Assembly (NCBI GenBank): GCA_002706605.1
Contig: PALT01000025.1
Span: 310,001 to 374,000 of the forward strand
Length of the DNA stretch: 64,000 nucleotides
Origin: Rhodovulum sp.
Lineage (GTDB): Bacteria > Pseudomonadota > Alphaproteobacteria > Rhodobacterales > Rhodobacteraceae
Reading direction: 5' to 3'
Part shown: piece after piece, positions 6,391 to 14,036 of the stretch
How positions within the stretch are numbered: position 1 is the stretch's first letter
Layout: each line of letters opens with the position of its first letter
Position numbers and translations under genes: made by a program
The notes under the pieces: generated by a model
Databases searched by the model: none
Seen by the model: only the letters and a program-made list of their open reading frames with translations
Told to the model about the DNA's origin: nothing

Positions 6391-6650
6391 CCCCGCTAAC
6401 CGACGCCGCGCGCGACCTTGTGGACGAATGGGGCAATGCCACGCCCGAAATCATGGTTGCGGCCCTAAAGGCCGCGATCCGCGACGGCGGCGGCACATGG
6501 CCCGACACCATCACCCCCGGTCAACTCTTTGAAATTCAGTTCGGCGGCGTTGTGGCCGTCGGCACATCCGAAAATGACGCCGCGCGCGTTTGGTTCGATC
6601 TCGCAATTGATCGGACCTTTGCCGCGATGGCGGCCACCGGCACACTGTGA
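6387..6650 (+). CDS. Hypothetical 87-residue protein
   Basis: The start at 6387 is chosen because it overlaps the previous stop (ATGA) like its neighbours. An in-frame upstream start at 6282 would overlap the previous gene by more than 100 bases. The product is helical at the N-terminus (ARDLVDEWGNATPEIMVAALKAA) with a beta-rich middle. No domain is recognised. Confidence 0.5.
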   Translation: MTPLTDAARDLVDEWGNATPEIMVAALKAAIRDGGGTWPDTITPGQLFEIQFGGVVAVGTSENDAARVWFDLAIDRTFAAMAATGTL

Positions 6651-6661
6651 AAGGCCCCACA

Positions 6662-7030
6662 ATGAACGAGAAAACCCCGCATCCCGTTGACCGCCACGTC
6701 GGCAAGATGATCCGCCGAACCCGCGAAATTCAGGGCCGCACGCAATCCGAAATCGCTGAACTTTGCGGAATCCGGTTTCAGCAAATGCAGAAATACGAAA
6801 CCGCCGCGAACCGCGTCAGCGCATCGCGCTTGGTCGAAATCGCCAAGGCGCTGAATGTCCCCGTTTTGGCACTCTTGCCCGAAACGGACACCCCGACGGA
6901 ACAGGTCGAGACCATCGCGCCCGCCGAACTGCGCACCGCGCGCCAACTCGCCACCCTGCCCGCCAACATCCGCGCGACGGTCGTCAAGATGATTGGCGAA
7001 CTCGCCAAACAGAACGAGGCCACCACATGA
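6662..7030 (+). CDS. Second Cro/CI-type regulator (XRE family)
   Basis: The 122-residue protein has an HTH at about residues 12-65 (IRRTREIQGRTQSEIAELCG followed by FQQMQKYETAANRVSASRL). The FQQxQKYExxxNRVxASRL signature is typical of a common alphaproteobacterial repressor subfamily. An AAAGG ribosome site precedes the ATG at 6662; the GTG at 6647 is less likely. The C-terminal helix after residue 85 probably dimerises. It may act as a Cro-like counterpart of the repressor at 3289. Confidence 0.75.
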   Translation: MNEKTPHPVDRHVGKMIRRTREIQGRTQSEIAELCGIRFQQMQKYETAANRVSASRLVEIAKALNVPVLALLPETDTPTEQVETIAPAELRTARQLATLPANIRATVVKMIGELAKQNEATT

Positions 7031-7272
7031 GCGAACCGCAATTGATTGCCGTAGACCGGAACGCCCTTGCCGCCGTGCATGCCGAACTTCGTGCACTGCG
7101 CCAAATGCTCACCAACGCCCAGATCACCCCCCGCGACGAATGGCTGACGGTGGCCGAGGCGGCAAAGGAAATTGGCGTCAGCACCGATACGATCAACCGC
7201 CGGATCAGGAACGGCGAGATGCGCGCGAACGGCCAAACCGGCAAAATGCGCCGCGTGAAACTGAACGATTAG
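7027..7272 (+). CDS. Excisionase-like helix-turn-helix protein
   Basis: The 81-residue product ends with EWLTVAEAAKEIGVSTDTINRRIRNGEMRANGQ, a MerR/excisionase-type winged helix (HTH_17-like). The N-terminal half is a helical extension. It is coupled to the upstream repressor by an ATGA overlap. A role as recombination directionality factor for the integrase at 10073-11041 is plausible, because such proteins are small, basic and encoded in the same element. A plain transcriptional role cannot be excluded. Confidence 0.55.
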   Translation: MSEPQLIAVDRNALAAVHAELRALRQMLTNAQITPRDEWLTVAEAAKEIGVSTDTINRRIRNGEMRANGQTGKMRRVKLND

Positions 7273-7282
7273 GGCGCCCGGC

Positions 7283-7450
7283 ATGGCACAGAAAAAGACG
7301 CTCGGGGCCTATCGCGCCGATACCGCAACCGGCTGGGCCGCATACGCCAACGACGGCACCACGTGGCCGATCAGCGCAGACGAGGCGGCGGAACTGCCCC
7401 ACCTGAAACCCTATTCCGACTTGGCGGACCAGTACCGCTTGAACCCGTAG
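7283..7450 (+). CDS. Hypothetical 55-residue protein
   Basis: A short frame, MAQKKTLGAYRADTATGW onward, lies between the HTH protein and the sliding clamp, 10 and 12 bases from them. It has GC-rich third positions like its neighbours. The sequence is soluble with a WAAYANDGTTWPISADEAAEL segment. No family is recognised. Confidence 0.4.
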   Translation: MAQKKTLGAYRADTATGWAAYANDGTTWPISADEAAELPHLKPYSDLADQYRLNP

Positions 7451-7462
7451 AAAGGCCCGATC

Positions 7463-8620
7463 ATGAACGCCCACACGAAACCCGTGCCAGCCACCGCAAC
7501 GCAACCAATCGCGACCGCCCGCTTGACCGTCGCAGACGCGAAACACGCCGCCGCAACCATGAAGCGTGTCGCATGGGTTGCGAGCTCGATCCCGATCCTA
7601 CGCAACGCCCTTATTCACATCCAAGCGGACAAAATCACCTTTGAGGCAACGGACCTTGACCACACCGCCGTGATGGAATTTGAGGCTGAAACGACCGGAC
7701 AGGCGGCATTCACGATCCCCGTCCGAACCCTGAACGCCGTCGCAAATGCCGCCATCGGCCAGGTTGAAATCAGCCTATCACCGGCAGCACCGGGCGCGCT
7801 AAACCCCGCCAATGTCGTGACACTAAAATCCGACGACCTAACCGTTCACAGCGCGGACCTATACCCCGTCGAGGACTTCCCGCGCTTCGAGGTGCCCGCG
7901 AAAGAGACCCCGCACACCCTATCCGCCAGCCATGACGACATTGCCCGCGCATTTTCTCTTGGGCGTCACTGTATCAGCACCCAAGAGACGCGCTACTACC
8001 TGAACGGCGCACACATCACGCAAAAACCCGACGGAGACACAATGCGCGTCGTGACGACCGACGGCCACCGCATGGCGATCATTGACACCGCGATCCCCAT
8101 GGACGGCCCGTCAATCATCATACCCTCAAAGACCGTGGATATACTCACCCACCATCTACGCACGGGGGCAAACAGCACGGTAACCGTCCGCTATCATGAA
8201 ACCAGAATTGTGATCGAACTGGAGGGCGTAACGCTGCTTTCCAAACTGATCGACGGCACCTATCCCGATTATCAGCGCGTGATCCCCAAGGGCGATGCAA
8301 CGTCCACATTCGACCTGACCCAAACCACCATCAAACGGTTCGCAAGCATCGCCCGCGCGATCAGCGGTCACTATCATCGCGGCTGCACCCTTGACCCGAT
8401 CAAGGGCGAAATCCGCACAAAGGGGGCAACCTTTGATGGGGCCTCTGCCCCGATCAGCGGGACAGGCGAAACAATCGTCACGGTTCATGGGCCCTACCTG
8501 AACGATCAGGCCAAGGCGACCCCCACGTTCAAGGTGCACGCCATGCACAAAATGGACCCGTTGCGGATCTACTGCGACGACCCCGACGCCCTGTTTATCC
8601 TCATGCCCATGCGGGAGTAA
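7463..8620 (+). CDS. Element-encoded DNA polymerase III sliding clamp homologue
   Basis: The 385-residue protein is a full-length beta-clamp relative. It shows the repeated clamp folds: an IPILRNALIHIQADKITFEATDLD block near 45-70, IPVRTLNAV, a central DGHRMAIID with IPSKTVDIL, and a C-terminal ILMPMRE end equivalent to the MPMR tail of DnaN. Clamps encircle DNA and tether polymerases. The sequence is clearly diverged from a housekeeping clamp, and its neighbours are element genes. It may load host polymerase preferentially on element DNA or evade a host factor. An AAAGG ribosome site precedes the start. Confidence 0.8.
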   Translation: MNAHTKPVPATATQPIATARLTVADAKHAAATMKRVAWVASSIPILRNALIHIQADKITFEATDLDHTAVMEFEAETTGQAAFTIPVRTLNAVANAAIGQVEISLSPAAPGALNPANVVTLKSDDLTVHSADLYPVEDFPRFEVPAKETPHTLSASHDDIARAFSLGRHCISTQETRYYLNGAHITQKPDGDTMRVVTTDGHRMAIIDTAIPMDGPSIIIPSKTVDILTHHLRTGANSTVTVRYHETRIVIELEGVTLLSKLIDGTYPDYQRVIPKGDATSTFDLTQTTIKRFASIARAISGHYHRGCTLDPIKGEIRTKGATFDGASAPISGTGETIVTVHGPYLNDQAKATPTFKVHAMHKMDPLRIYCDDPDALFILMPMRE

Positions 8621-8625
8621 AGACC

Positions 8626-8823
8626 ATGACCCTAGAGGAGTTCACGCGCCGTTTCACCGCCGAGGCCAAGCGCATCGCGGGCTTTGACACCTTCGATGAC
8701 GGCACCACGGTCGATGACTACTGCAAAGAGGTCGCGCCCAGCTACTACGCCGAGCCACTTTACCGCGACGAAGGCCCCGAGGCATGCGCAGACGCCGACG
8801 TGTCCTATTGGGGGGAGGAATAG
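8626..8823 (+). CDS. Hypothetical 65-residue acidic protein
   Basis: Starts 5 bases after the clamp stop and is thus part of the same operon. It is acidic, with helical N-terminus (LEEFTRRFTAEAKRIAGF) and aromatic residues in the C-terminal half. No family is recognised. Confidence 0.45.
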   Translation: MTLEEFTRRFTAEAKRIAGFDTFDDGTTVDDYCKEVAPSYYAEPLYRDEGPEACADADVSYWGEE

Positions 8824-8825
8824 CG

Positions 8826-9149
8826 ATGGCGGCAAAAGGGGACACGCTGAACATTGAATTGTTCCAGGAGGTCATCACAGAAAACGGCGGATGGTGGAGC
8901 CCTTGCAGCGGGTGCCACGAATCCAACGAAGGCGTGCCAACCGGAGAATACTCGGCGGCGATGCAGTGCCATCGTGGTTTCGGATGCAGGGAGTGCGGCG
9001 GACTAGGTGCGGTCTGGACCGAATGGACCGCCTTTGATGAGGCGTACCATAACGCACTCAAAGAAGGCCGCACAGAACAACAGGCGCTTGACGCCGGGTC
9101 TGCAACCCTAATCCACCAATACAAACCTCACCCCACCACCCACGACTAA
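8826..9149 (+). CDS. Cys-rich, probably zinc-binding protein
   Basis: The 107-residue protein has a cysteine cluster (CSGC near residue 30, then CHRGFGCREC near 55-64) that suggests one zinc ribbon. The rest is helical, with FDEAYHNALKEGRTEQQALD. The ATG at 8826 directly follows the previous stop. Small zinc proteins of this kind are frequent in phage early operons. No specific function can be assigned. Confidence 0.55.
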   Translation: MAAKGDTLNIELFQEVITENGGWWSPCSGCHESNEGVPTGEYSAAMQCHRGFGCRECGGLGAVWTEWTAFDEAYHNALKEGRTEQQALDAGSATLIHQYKPHPTTHD

Positions 9150-9197
9150 CGCACCGCCGGGGATGTCCCGCCGGGTAGAGAAACAGAGGAGACTGAT

Positions 9198-9737
9198 GTG
9201 ACCGACAAGCTTTTGGAACAGATCAAAGCGGATCGCGAGGCGGGAACGCGGGGGCCATGGGGCGCTCACAATATGGTGCACGCAGATCGCGGGAACCAAA
9301 TGACGCCAGAGGAGATCGGGGAATACGTCGCAAACAGTGTAAGAATTGGAGACCCTAATCGTTTCCTGTTTGTCAGCGGAAAACACGAAGACGGTGGCGA
9401 TTGTGATGTGTGCCATACCGGAAATGGCCCAAAAGGGCCCGCAAACACCAGACGCATAGCCCGCGTCCCTGACATGGAAACACGTATCATCTCAGACGCT
9501 GCCGAGATCGCCCGCCTGACCGCCGAACTTGACGCCACCCTTGAGAAGCTGAACAGCAGTGCGGTGCCGAATTATCAGCACAACGATGAAGTGATCGACG
9601 CCGCAAGATTACTGCGCGAAGCCCTCATGGACGACAGCCCATTCGGGAACTCCGAAATGGGCGAGGATTGGTTTCTACGAGAACATCCGAACATTGCGGC
9701 GCTATCTGAGCAACTCAAAGAGGATGAGGAAGAATGA
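9198..9737 (+). CDS. Ea22-like phage early protein
   Basis: The 179-residue frame begins with GTG at 9198. The only nearby ATG (9196) is followed at once by TGA, so the ribosome would meet ATGTGA, a start-stop pair overlapping the real start. An AGAGGAG ribosome site lies upstream. The segment NTRRIARVPDMETRI followed by a coiled coil (IARLTAELDATLEKLN) is typical of Ea22/ead-like and similar phage early proteins of unknown role. The C-terminal third is acidic. Confidence 0.6.
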   Translation: MTDKLLEQIKADREAGTRGPWGAHNMVHADRGNQMTPEEIGEYVANSVRIGDPNRFLFVSGKHEDGGDCDVCHTGNGPKGPANTRRIARVPDMETRIISDAAEIARLTAELDATLEKLNSSAVPNYQHNDEVIDAARLLREALMDDSPFGNSEMGEDWFLREHPNIAALSEQLKEDEEE

Positions 9738-10036
9738 CCGACACTTTCGCCACCGTCGTACGCCTCATGTGGATTGATGACCTCATAGAGGAAGAAGGGC
9801 AGATTCAGCGCGGCGATATTGCGCGGGCGTTTCGCATGTCGCTTCCGCAGGCAAGCCACGACCTGCGCAGATACATGCAGCTGAACCCACGCCGGATCGC
9901 CTACGATCCATCGCCGCGCTGTTACATACAGGTAGAAGGGTCGAAACCCCTGTTCACACGCGGCCATCGCTGCGCAGCGGCTGACATCGTTTCAGCCGTG
10001 GCAGATCATTACCCCACCCAAGAACAGTCCAGCTAA
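9734..10036 (+). CDS. Winged-helix DNA-binding protein
   Basis: The 100-residue product has a winged-helix pattern (LIEEEGQIQRGDIARAFRMS, then ASHDLRRYMQLNPRRIAYD and a wing RCYIQVEG). It resembles the N-terminal domain of WYL regulators without the WYL domain. It is coupled to the gene before it by an ATGA overlap and is the last gene before the convergent integrase. It may regulate the integrase or the end of the operon. Confidence 0.6.
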   Translation: MTDTFATVVRLMWIDDLIEEEGQIQRGDIARAFRMSLPQASHDLRRYMQLNPRRIAYDPSPRCYIQVEGSKPLFTRGHRCAAADIVSAVADHYPTQEQSS

Positions 10037-10072
10037 CCACCCGGCCTAGATCGCCCCGCACCCTCCCCAACA

Positions 10073-11041
10073 TCACCCTAAGCGCGCGGCGATATCGGCC
10101 GCCGTTTCGCGATAGTATACATTCTGCAAAATGCGCAGATCGCGGTGCCCGGATATTTTCGCTAACGTCATCACATCGACCTTACGCGACAACATGGTCA
10201 GGGCCGCCGCGCGGCTATCGTGAAAGGTCAGACCATCGACCAGCGCCCGCGACTTGATCTTGCGAAACAGCACATCCAATTGACGGCTTGTCAGGCCAAA
10301 CACCGGGTCCAGATCGGGCGGCAATTGCCCGATCAGATCGACCGCCGCCGATGACAACGGCACATCGCGCGCGTGCCCGTTTTTTGTCATAGGCAGGTGC
10401 GCAACTCTGTTGGACAAATCCAGATTATCACGGGTCAGACCGACGATTTCACCGGCACGCATGGCCGTTTCCGACGCAAAACGGAACGCATGAAACGCCC
10501 GCGCCGTGACCGTGGTCAGATCATCACCCGCCGCATGCGCCAACCGCTCTAACTCGTCAGGCTGGGGCAAACGATCACGCGGCGCGGGTTTTTTGGGTTT
10601 ACGCACATCGGACATGGGATTTGCCGTGATCAACCCCCATTCACGCCGCGCTTGCGTCAGGACCGCCGATAGCAAGGATATTTCGCGCAGGACGGAATTG
10701 GCCCCAACCTCGGCAGACCGCCGATCACGCCACGACGCCAGATCACCCGCCGACAGTTCGCCAATAGGGATTAGGGCAATCGGATCGCGGCACAGCATTT
10801 CCAAACGGATCGTCTCCCAATGCCTGCCCCCCTTAGTCGGAGACACCTCGCGGGCGTAACGTGACATCACATCCCCGAAGGGCACGCGCACGGCCAACTT
10901 TTCGCGATTGTCGATTTCGTAAATGGTCCGATTTGCCCAATCCTCGCAGGCCCTCTTAGTCGGCAAAACCTTGCTACGCCGCACCCCGTTTCGATAGATT
11001 TGGACCCTATAACCGTTTTTGTGCTTTCGAATCGTCGCCAT
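10073..11041 (-). CDS. int: Tyrosine recombinase / phage integrase
   Basis: The 322-residue enzyme catalyses site-specific insertion and excision of the element. The N-terminal arm-binding part (residues 1-55) reads IRKHKNGYRVQIYRNG. A core-binding SAM-like domain follows, then the catalytic domain with Arg in TAMRAGEIVGL, a Lys-containing beta hairpin (LPMTKNGHARDVPL), HDSRAAAL, SGHRD and the nucleophilic Tyr in NVYYRET. The catalytic set appears complete. It is read away from the tRNA-Leu gene, whose 3' end lies 153 bases upstream, the classic arrangement for tRNA integration. Repeats at 11055-11114 in its promoter are candidate arm sites. Confidence 0.92.
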   Translation of the reverse strand: MATIRKHKNGYRVQIYRNGVRRSKVLPTKRACEDWANRTIYEIDNREKLAVRVPFGDVMSRYAREVSPTKGGRHWETIRLEMLCRDPIALIPIGELSAGDLASWRDRRSAEVGANSVLREISLLSAVLTQARREWGLITANPMSDVRKPKKPAPRDRLPQPDELERLAHAAGDDLTTVTARAFHAFRFASETAMRAGEIVGLTRDNLDLSNRVAHLPMTKNGHARDVPLSSAAVDLIGQLPPDLDPVFGLTSRQLDVLFRKIKSRALVDGLTFHDSRAAALTMLSRKVDVMTLAKISGHRDLRILQNVYYRETAADIAARLG

Positions 11042-11054
11042 TCCCGCCCCGCCG

Positions 11055-11114
11055 TGCGTAGTGCCATGCGTAATTTGTGCGTAATACCGTGCGCGATTTT
11101 GCTGGGTTTACGCA
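11055..11114 (+). repeat. TGCGTAAT direct repeats, candidate integrase arm sites
   Basis: TGCGTA(AT) occurs at 11055, 11067, 11078 and, as TGCGCGAT, at 11090, with start spacing of 12, 11 and 12 bases. An inverted copy, TTACGCA, lies at 11108-11114. The array sits between the integrase start and the tRNA 3' end. That is where arm-type integrase or excisionase sites are expected. Binding there would also autoregulate the int promoter. Confidence 0.55.
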
Positions 11115-11194
11115 AGCATTTTAGGGCAAGGCTGGCGCGATTGCGTCAATTTGCAGTTATTTTAGCGGGATTTGTTGCACTGCGCTGCAAATAC

Positions 11195-11240
11195 TGGTGC
11201 GGGCGGTGGGACTCGAACCCACACGGCACAAAGGCCTTCG
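11195..11240. other. Predicted attR within the tRNA-Leu 3' half
   Basis: The integrase gene and its repeats abut the tRNA 3' end, so the crossover core is expected inside the T arm, variable arm or anticodon stem. No second copy of this sequence was found elsewhere in the window, so the other junction is to the left of it. The exact core length cannot be fixed without the partner site. Confidence 0.5.
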
Positions 11241-11280
11241 GATTTTAAGTCCGATATGTCTACCATTCCATCACGCCCGC
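11195..11280 (-). tRNA. tRNA-Leu (anticodon UAA)
   Basis: On the reverse strand the sequence opens GCGGGCG and closes with CGCCCGC followed by ACCA, giving a perfect 7-base-pair acceptor stem with an encoded CCA. The anticodon loop CTTAAAA gives anticodon UAA. A long variable arm (about 14-15 bases, GGCCTTTGTGCC region) and GGTTCGAGTCC in the T arm fit tRNA-Leu. The gene is intact although the element has inserted at its 3' end, so the element restores the sequence. Confidence 0.93.
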
Positions 11281-11385
11281 AACCGACGCTTGGCCCCTGC
11301 GGGCCGGACATATGCCTAGCGCCGCACGCGGACAAAAACAATGCCTTGGCGCGATATAGATCGCGATTTTTATTCGGGTGACGAC

Positions 11386-11925
11386 CTAGATCGGTTCGCC
11401 CTGAAGTTCCGGCAAGAAACCACGTTCAGGTAACCATGGGTTGAGCGTCAGCGCCTCGCGCAACACCACATGCGCCTCATCGAGACGCCCAAGCCCAAGG
11501 AGGCTAAGCGCCTTGCCCGACATGGCCGCGAAATGATCCGGCGACAGGTCCAGCGCACGGTCCAGATCCACAATCGCAAGGGCATAGTCCTGACGGATGA
11601 AATTCACAAAGGCACGCTGATTATAGCCCTCGGCATAGTTGGGACAGTAATCGACCAGCGCGTTCAGCGCCGCCAAGGCCCCCGCGAAATCAAAGGCCTC
11701 GCGCCGGTCGATCCCTTCGTTCAGCAATTCCTGCGCGGTGACATCAGGCGCGCGGGTCCATAGTTCCCACATCTCATTTGCCATTTCCCGCGCCCGCAAT
11801 TCCGTCGGGGCGGTGCGCACGGCCTCTAGCACACGGGATTTATCCGGCTCCAGATCCGGCGCGGGCGGGCAGGTTTCGGCGTTGACCGCCGTGCCCAGAC
11901 ATATGGCCAACATAGCAAGTCGCAT
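11386..11925 (-). CDS. Exported TPR-repeat protein
   Basis: The 179-residue protein has a short signal peptide (MRLAMLAICLGTAVNAE) and at least three TPR-like helices pairs from about residue 70 to 165 (AFDFAGALAALNALVDYCPNYAEG, YALAIVDLDRALDLSPDHF, GRLDEAHVVLREALTLNPW). It probably acts as a periplasmic scaffold. It is the first clearly chromosomal gene to the right of the tRNA. Confidence 0.75.
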   Translation of the reverse strand: MRLAMLAICLGTAVNAETCPPAPDLEPDKSRVLEAVRTAPTELRAREMANEMWELWTRAPDVTAQELLNEGIDRREAFDFAGALAALNALVDYCPNYAEGYNQRAFVNFIRQDYALAIVDLDRALDLSPDHFAAMSGKALSLLGLGRLDEAHVVLREALTLNPWLPERGFLPELQGEPI

Positions 11926-12026
11926 GACTTAAGGATGGCGCAGATTGGGGATGGGTCAACTCACTTTTCGGGGATGGCGCGGCGTTGGCCGCTTGACCAC
12001 ACGCGAAACGGCAATAGCCTGAGCGC

Positions 12027-12770
12027 ATGTTTCCTATCCGCGATCACAACCCGTCCAACCGCACACCCTATGTCACCTACGGGCTGATTGCGGTGAATGT
12101 GTTGATCTATCTGGCGATGCTGCCCCTGTTCGGGGACCCGCGCGCCTTGCAGAGCTTTTACTATGACTGGGCGTTGATCCCTGCGGCGGTGTCGGAGGGG
12201 CAGTTGCTGCACGGGCTGTTTACGTCGATGTTCCTGCATGGCGGGTTCATGCATATCGCGGGCAATATGCTGTTTCTGTGGATTTTCGGCGACAACCTAG
12301 AGGACGCGTTTGGCCACCTGCCCTTTCTTGGGTTCTATCTGGCCAGTGGTCTGGCCGCCGCGTTGATCCAATATATCGCGGCACCGGGATCGATTGTGCC
12401 GGTGGTGGGCGCATCGGGGGCGATTGCAGGGGTGATGGGGGGATACCTGTTGCTGTTTCCCAAGGCGCGGGTCGATATCCTGTTCATCTTTATCATCTTT
12501 TTCAAAGTCTTCTCGGTGCCCGCATGGGTGATGCTGGGCATCTGGTTCGGCCTGCAACTGTTCAACGGATTGGGCAGCGCGGCGGATGTCGGCGGGGTCG
12601 CCTATTGGGCACATGCGGGCGGGTTTGTGGCCGGTCTGGCCCTTGCCTATCCGTGGTGGACACGGAGGGGCGGTACGGGGTTCTGGGCGCGCAATGACGG
12701 GCACCCGCCCCACCCCGAAATCATCTATTCCCGATCCAACATCCCGACCGTCAGGCGCAAACGTAAATGA
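12027..12770 (+). CDS. Rhomboid-family intramembrane serine protease
   Basis: The 247-residue protein has six or so membrane segments. The catalytic Ser130 lies in VVGASGAIAG and the catalytic His196 in AYWAHAGGF. The accessory HGGFMHIAGN motif (His71, His76, Asn80) is present, so the active site is complete. Rhomboids cleave membrane helices within the bilayer; the substrate here is unknown. The stop overlaps the start of the next gene (ATGA). Confidence 0.9.
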   Translation: MFPIRDHNPSNRTPYVTYGLIAVNVLIYLAMLPLFGDPRALQSFYYDWALIPAAVSEGQLLHGLFTSMFLHGGFMHIAGNMLFLWIFGDNLEDAFGHLPFLGFYLASGLAAALIQYIAAPGSIVPVVGASGAIAGVMGGYLLLFPKARVDILFIFIIFFKVFSVPAWVMLGIWFGLQLFNGLGSAADVGGVAYWAHAGGFVAGLALAYPWWTRRGGTGFWARNDGHPPHPEIIYSRSNIPTVRRKRK

Positions 12771-13129
12771 CCCATCACGCCTCCTGTCATTGCGGCGCAG
12801 TCGAATTCACGGTGGACCTGAGTGACGGGTTCAACACCGCGCGGCGGTGCGATTGTTCGTTCTGCCGCCGTCGCGGCGCGATTGCGGTCAGTGCCCCGTT
12901 AGACGGGATCAAGATCACCAAGGGCGTCGATAACCTGACGCTCTACACGTGGGGCACGGGCGCGGCGAAGCACTATTTCTGTAAGACCTGCGGGATTTAC
13001 ACGCACCATCAACGCCGCTCCAACCCGCATGAATACGGGGTGAACGTGGCCTGTCTCTACGGGGTGAACCCGCGCGATTTGGGGGATGTGCCGTGGGTCG
13101 ACGGTGTGAACCACCCCAAGGACCGCTAG
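12767..13129 (+). CDS. GFA / CENP-V family zinc protein
   Basis: The 120-residue protein contains CHCG near residues 7-10, CDCSFC near 29-33 and CKTCG near 71-75, the cysteine pattern of the glutathione-dependent formaldehyde-activating (Gfa) fold with two zinc sites. Proteins of this family act on glutathione adducts, but most members are uncharacterised. It is coupled to the rhomboid gene by an ATGA overlap. Confidence 0.82.
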   Translation: MTHHASCHCGAVEFTVDLSDGFNTARRCDCSFCRRRGAIAVSAPLDGIKITKGVDNLTLYTWGTGAAKHYFCKTCGIYTHHQRRSNPHEYGVNVACLYGVNPRDLGDVPWVDGVNHPKDR

Positions 13130-13144
13130 GGCGCGGGCGGCGGA

Positions 13145-13933
13145 TTATCCGCCGCGCACGACCTTGGAGAAGCTGTCGAAAATCGGCTCGTTCGAGGCGA
13201 TGATCGAGCCGTCCTGCAAAATATCGCCTTCGACATCGACCGGCGAAATCAGGCCACCAGCCTCACGCACCAGAATCATGCCCGCCGCGACGTCCCACGG
13301 TTTCAGGTGGCGCTGCCAGAAGCCGTCAAAGCGACCAGAGGCCACATAAGCAAGGTCCAGCGCCGATGCGCCGTGATGACGGACGCCCGCCGTTTGGGGC
13401 AGAATGCGCGCCAGATCCTGCAGGGTTTCGGGCAGGTAGGGACGGCCCGATGCGGGGATGCTGGTGCCAAACAGACCCTCAGCCAAACGGAACTTGGCCG
13501 AGACCCGAAGACGGGTTTCGTTCATCCATGCGCCCGCGCCTTTTTCAGCAAAGAACATCTCGTCCTTGGCGGCGTCGAAAATCACGCCCGCAACGATATC
13601 GCCCTTATATTCAAGGGCAATCGAGATCGCCCAATGCGGCAAACCGTTCAGAAAGTTGGTCGTCCCATCCAGCGGATCAACGATCCAGCGACGGGTCGGG
13701 TCCTTGCCCTCGACCGGCGCGCTTTCTTCGCCCAGCCAGCCGTAGTTCGGGCGCGCTTCCATCAGTTCATCACGGATGATCTTTTCCGCCGCGATATCCG
13801 CACGCGAGACAAAGTCACCCGCACCCTTGCGGCTGACCTGCAAGTTCTCGACTTCGCGAAAGTCTTTGACCAAGCTGCGCCCCGCTTTGCGGGCGGCCTT
13901 GATCATGATGTTCAGATTTGCGCTGCCTTGCAT
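13145..13933 (-). CDS. suhB: Inositol monophosphatase family protein (SuhB-like)
   Basis: The 262-residue protein has the metal-binding motifs GEES near residue 78, WIVDPLDGTTNF near 92-103 and WDVAAGMILVREAGG near 212-226, all complete. The family removes phosphate from myo-inositol-1-phosphate and similar substrates with magnesium. The E. coli homologue also assists rRNA transcription and ribosome biogenesis. A GGAAAGGG ribosome site precedes the start. Confidence 0.88.
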   Translation of the reverse strand: MQGSANLNIMIKAARKAGRSLVKDFREVENLQVSRKGAGDFVSRADIAAEKIIRDELMEARPNYGWLGEESAPVEGKDPTRRWIVDPLDGTTNFLNGLPHWAISIALEYKGDIVAGVIFDAAKDEMFFAEKGAGAWMNETRLRVSAKFRLAEGLFGTSIPASGRPYLPETLQDLARILPQTAGVRHHGASALDLAYVASGRFDGFWQRHLKPWDVAAGMILVREAGGLISPVDVEGDILQDGSIIASNEPIFDSFSKVVRGG

Positions 13934-13999
13934 GGTGACCCTTTCCTATTGATCCCCCCTTTACGGGCAACAGGTGTGCATGCCAAGGGGCAAGGCGTG

Positions 14000-14028
14000 A
14001 AAAAACGACCCGCACAGGGCGGGCCGTT
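14000..14028 (-). terminator. Rho-independent terminator of the 14-16 kb cassette
   Basis: On the reverse strand a 9-base-pair GC-rich stem (14005-14013 with 14019-14027, one mismatch) is followed by a run of T. It lies 10 bases beyond the stop of the leftward gene ending at 14037. Confidence 0.75.
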
Positions 14029-14036
14029 TCCAAGGA

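Larger units (their letters stand above)
1..11240. mobile_element. Integrated phage-like element, right-hand part
   Basis: The segment from the left edge to the tRNA-Leu 3' end has the layout of a temperate-phage or integrative-element early region. Two opposed operons diverge from a control region at about 3.1-3.3 kb, there are two Cro/CI repressors, a sliding-clamp homologue, DUF1376-like and DUF2312 proteins, and an integrase beside a tRNA. No capsid, tail, portal, terminase, conjugation or relaxase gene is visible, so phage versus other integrative element is not settled. The left attachment site must lie outside the window. The right boundary is approximate, inside the 3' half of the tRNA. 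Confidence 0.8.
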
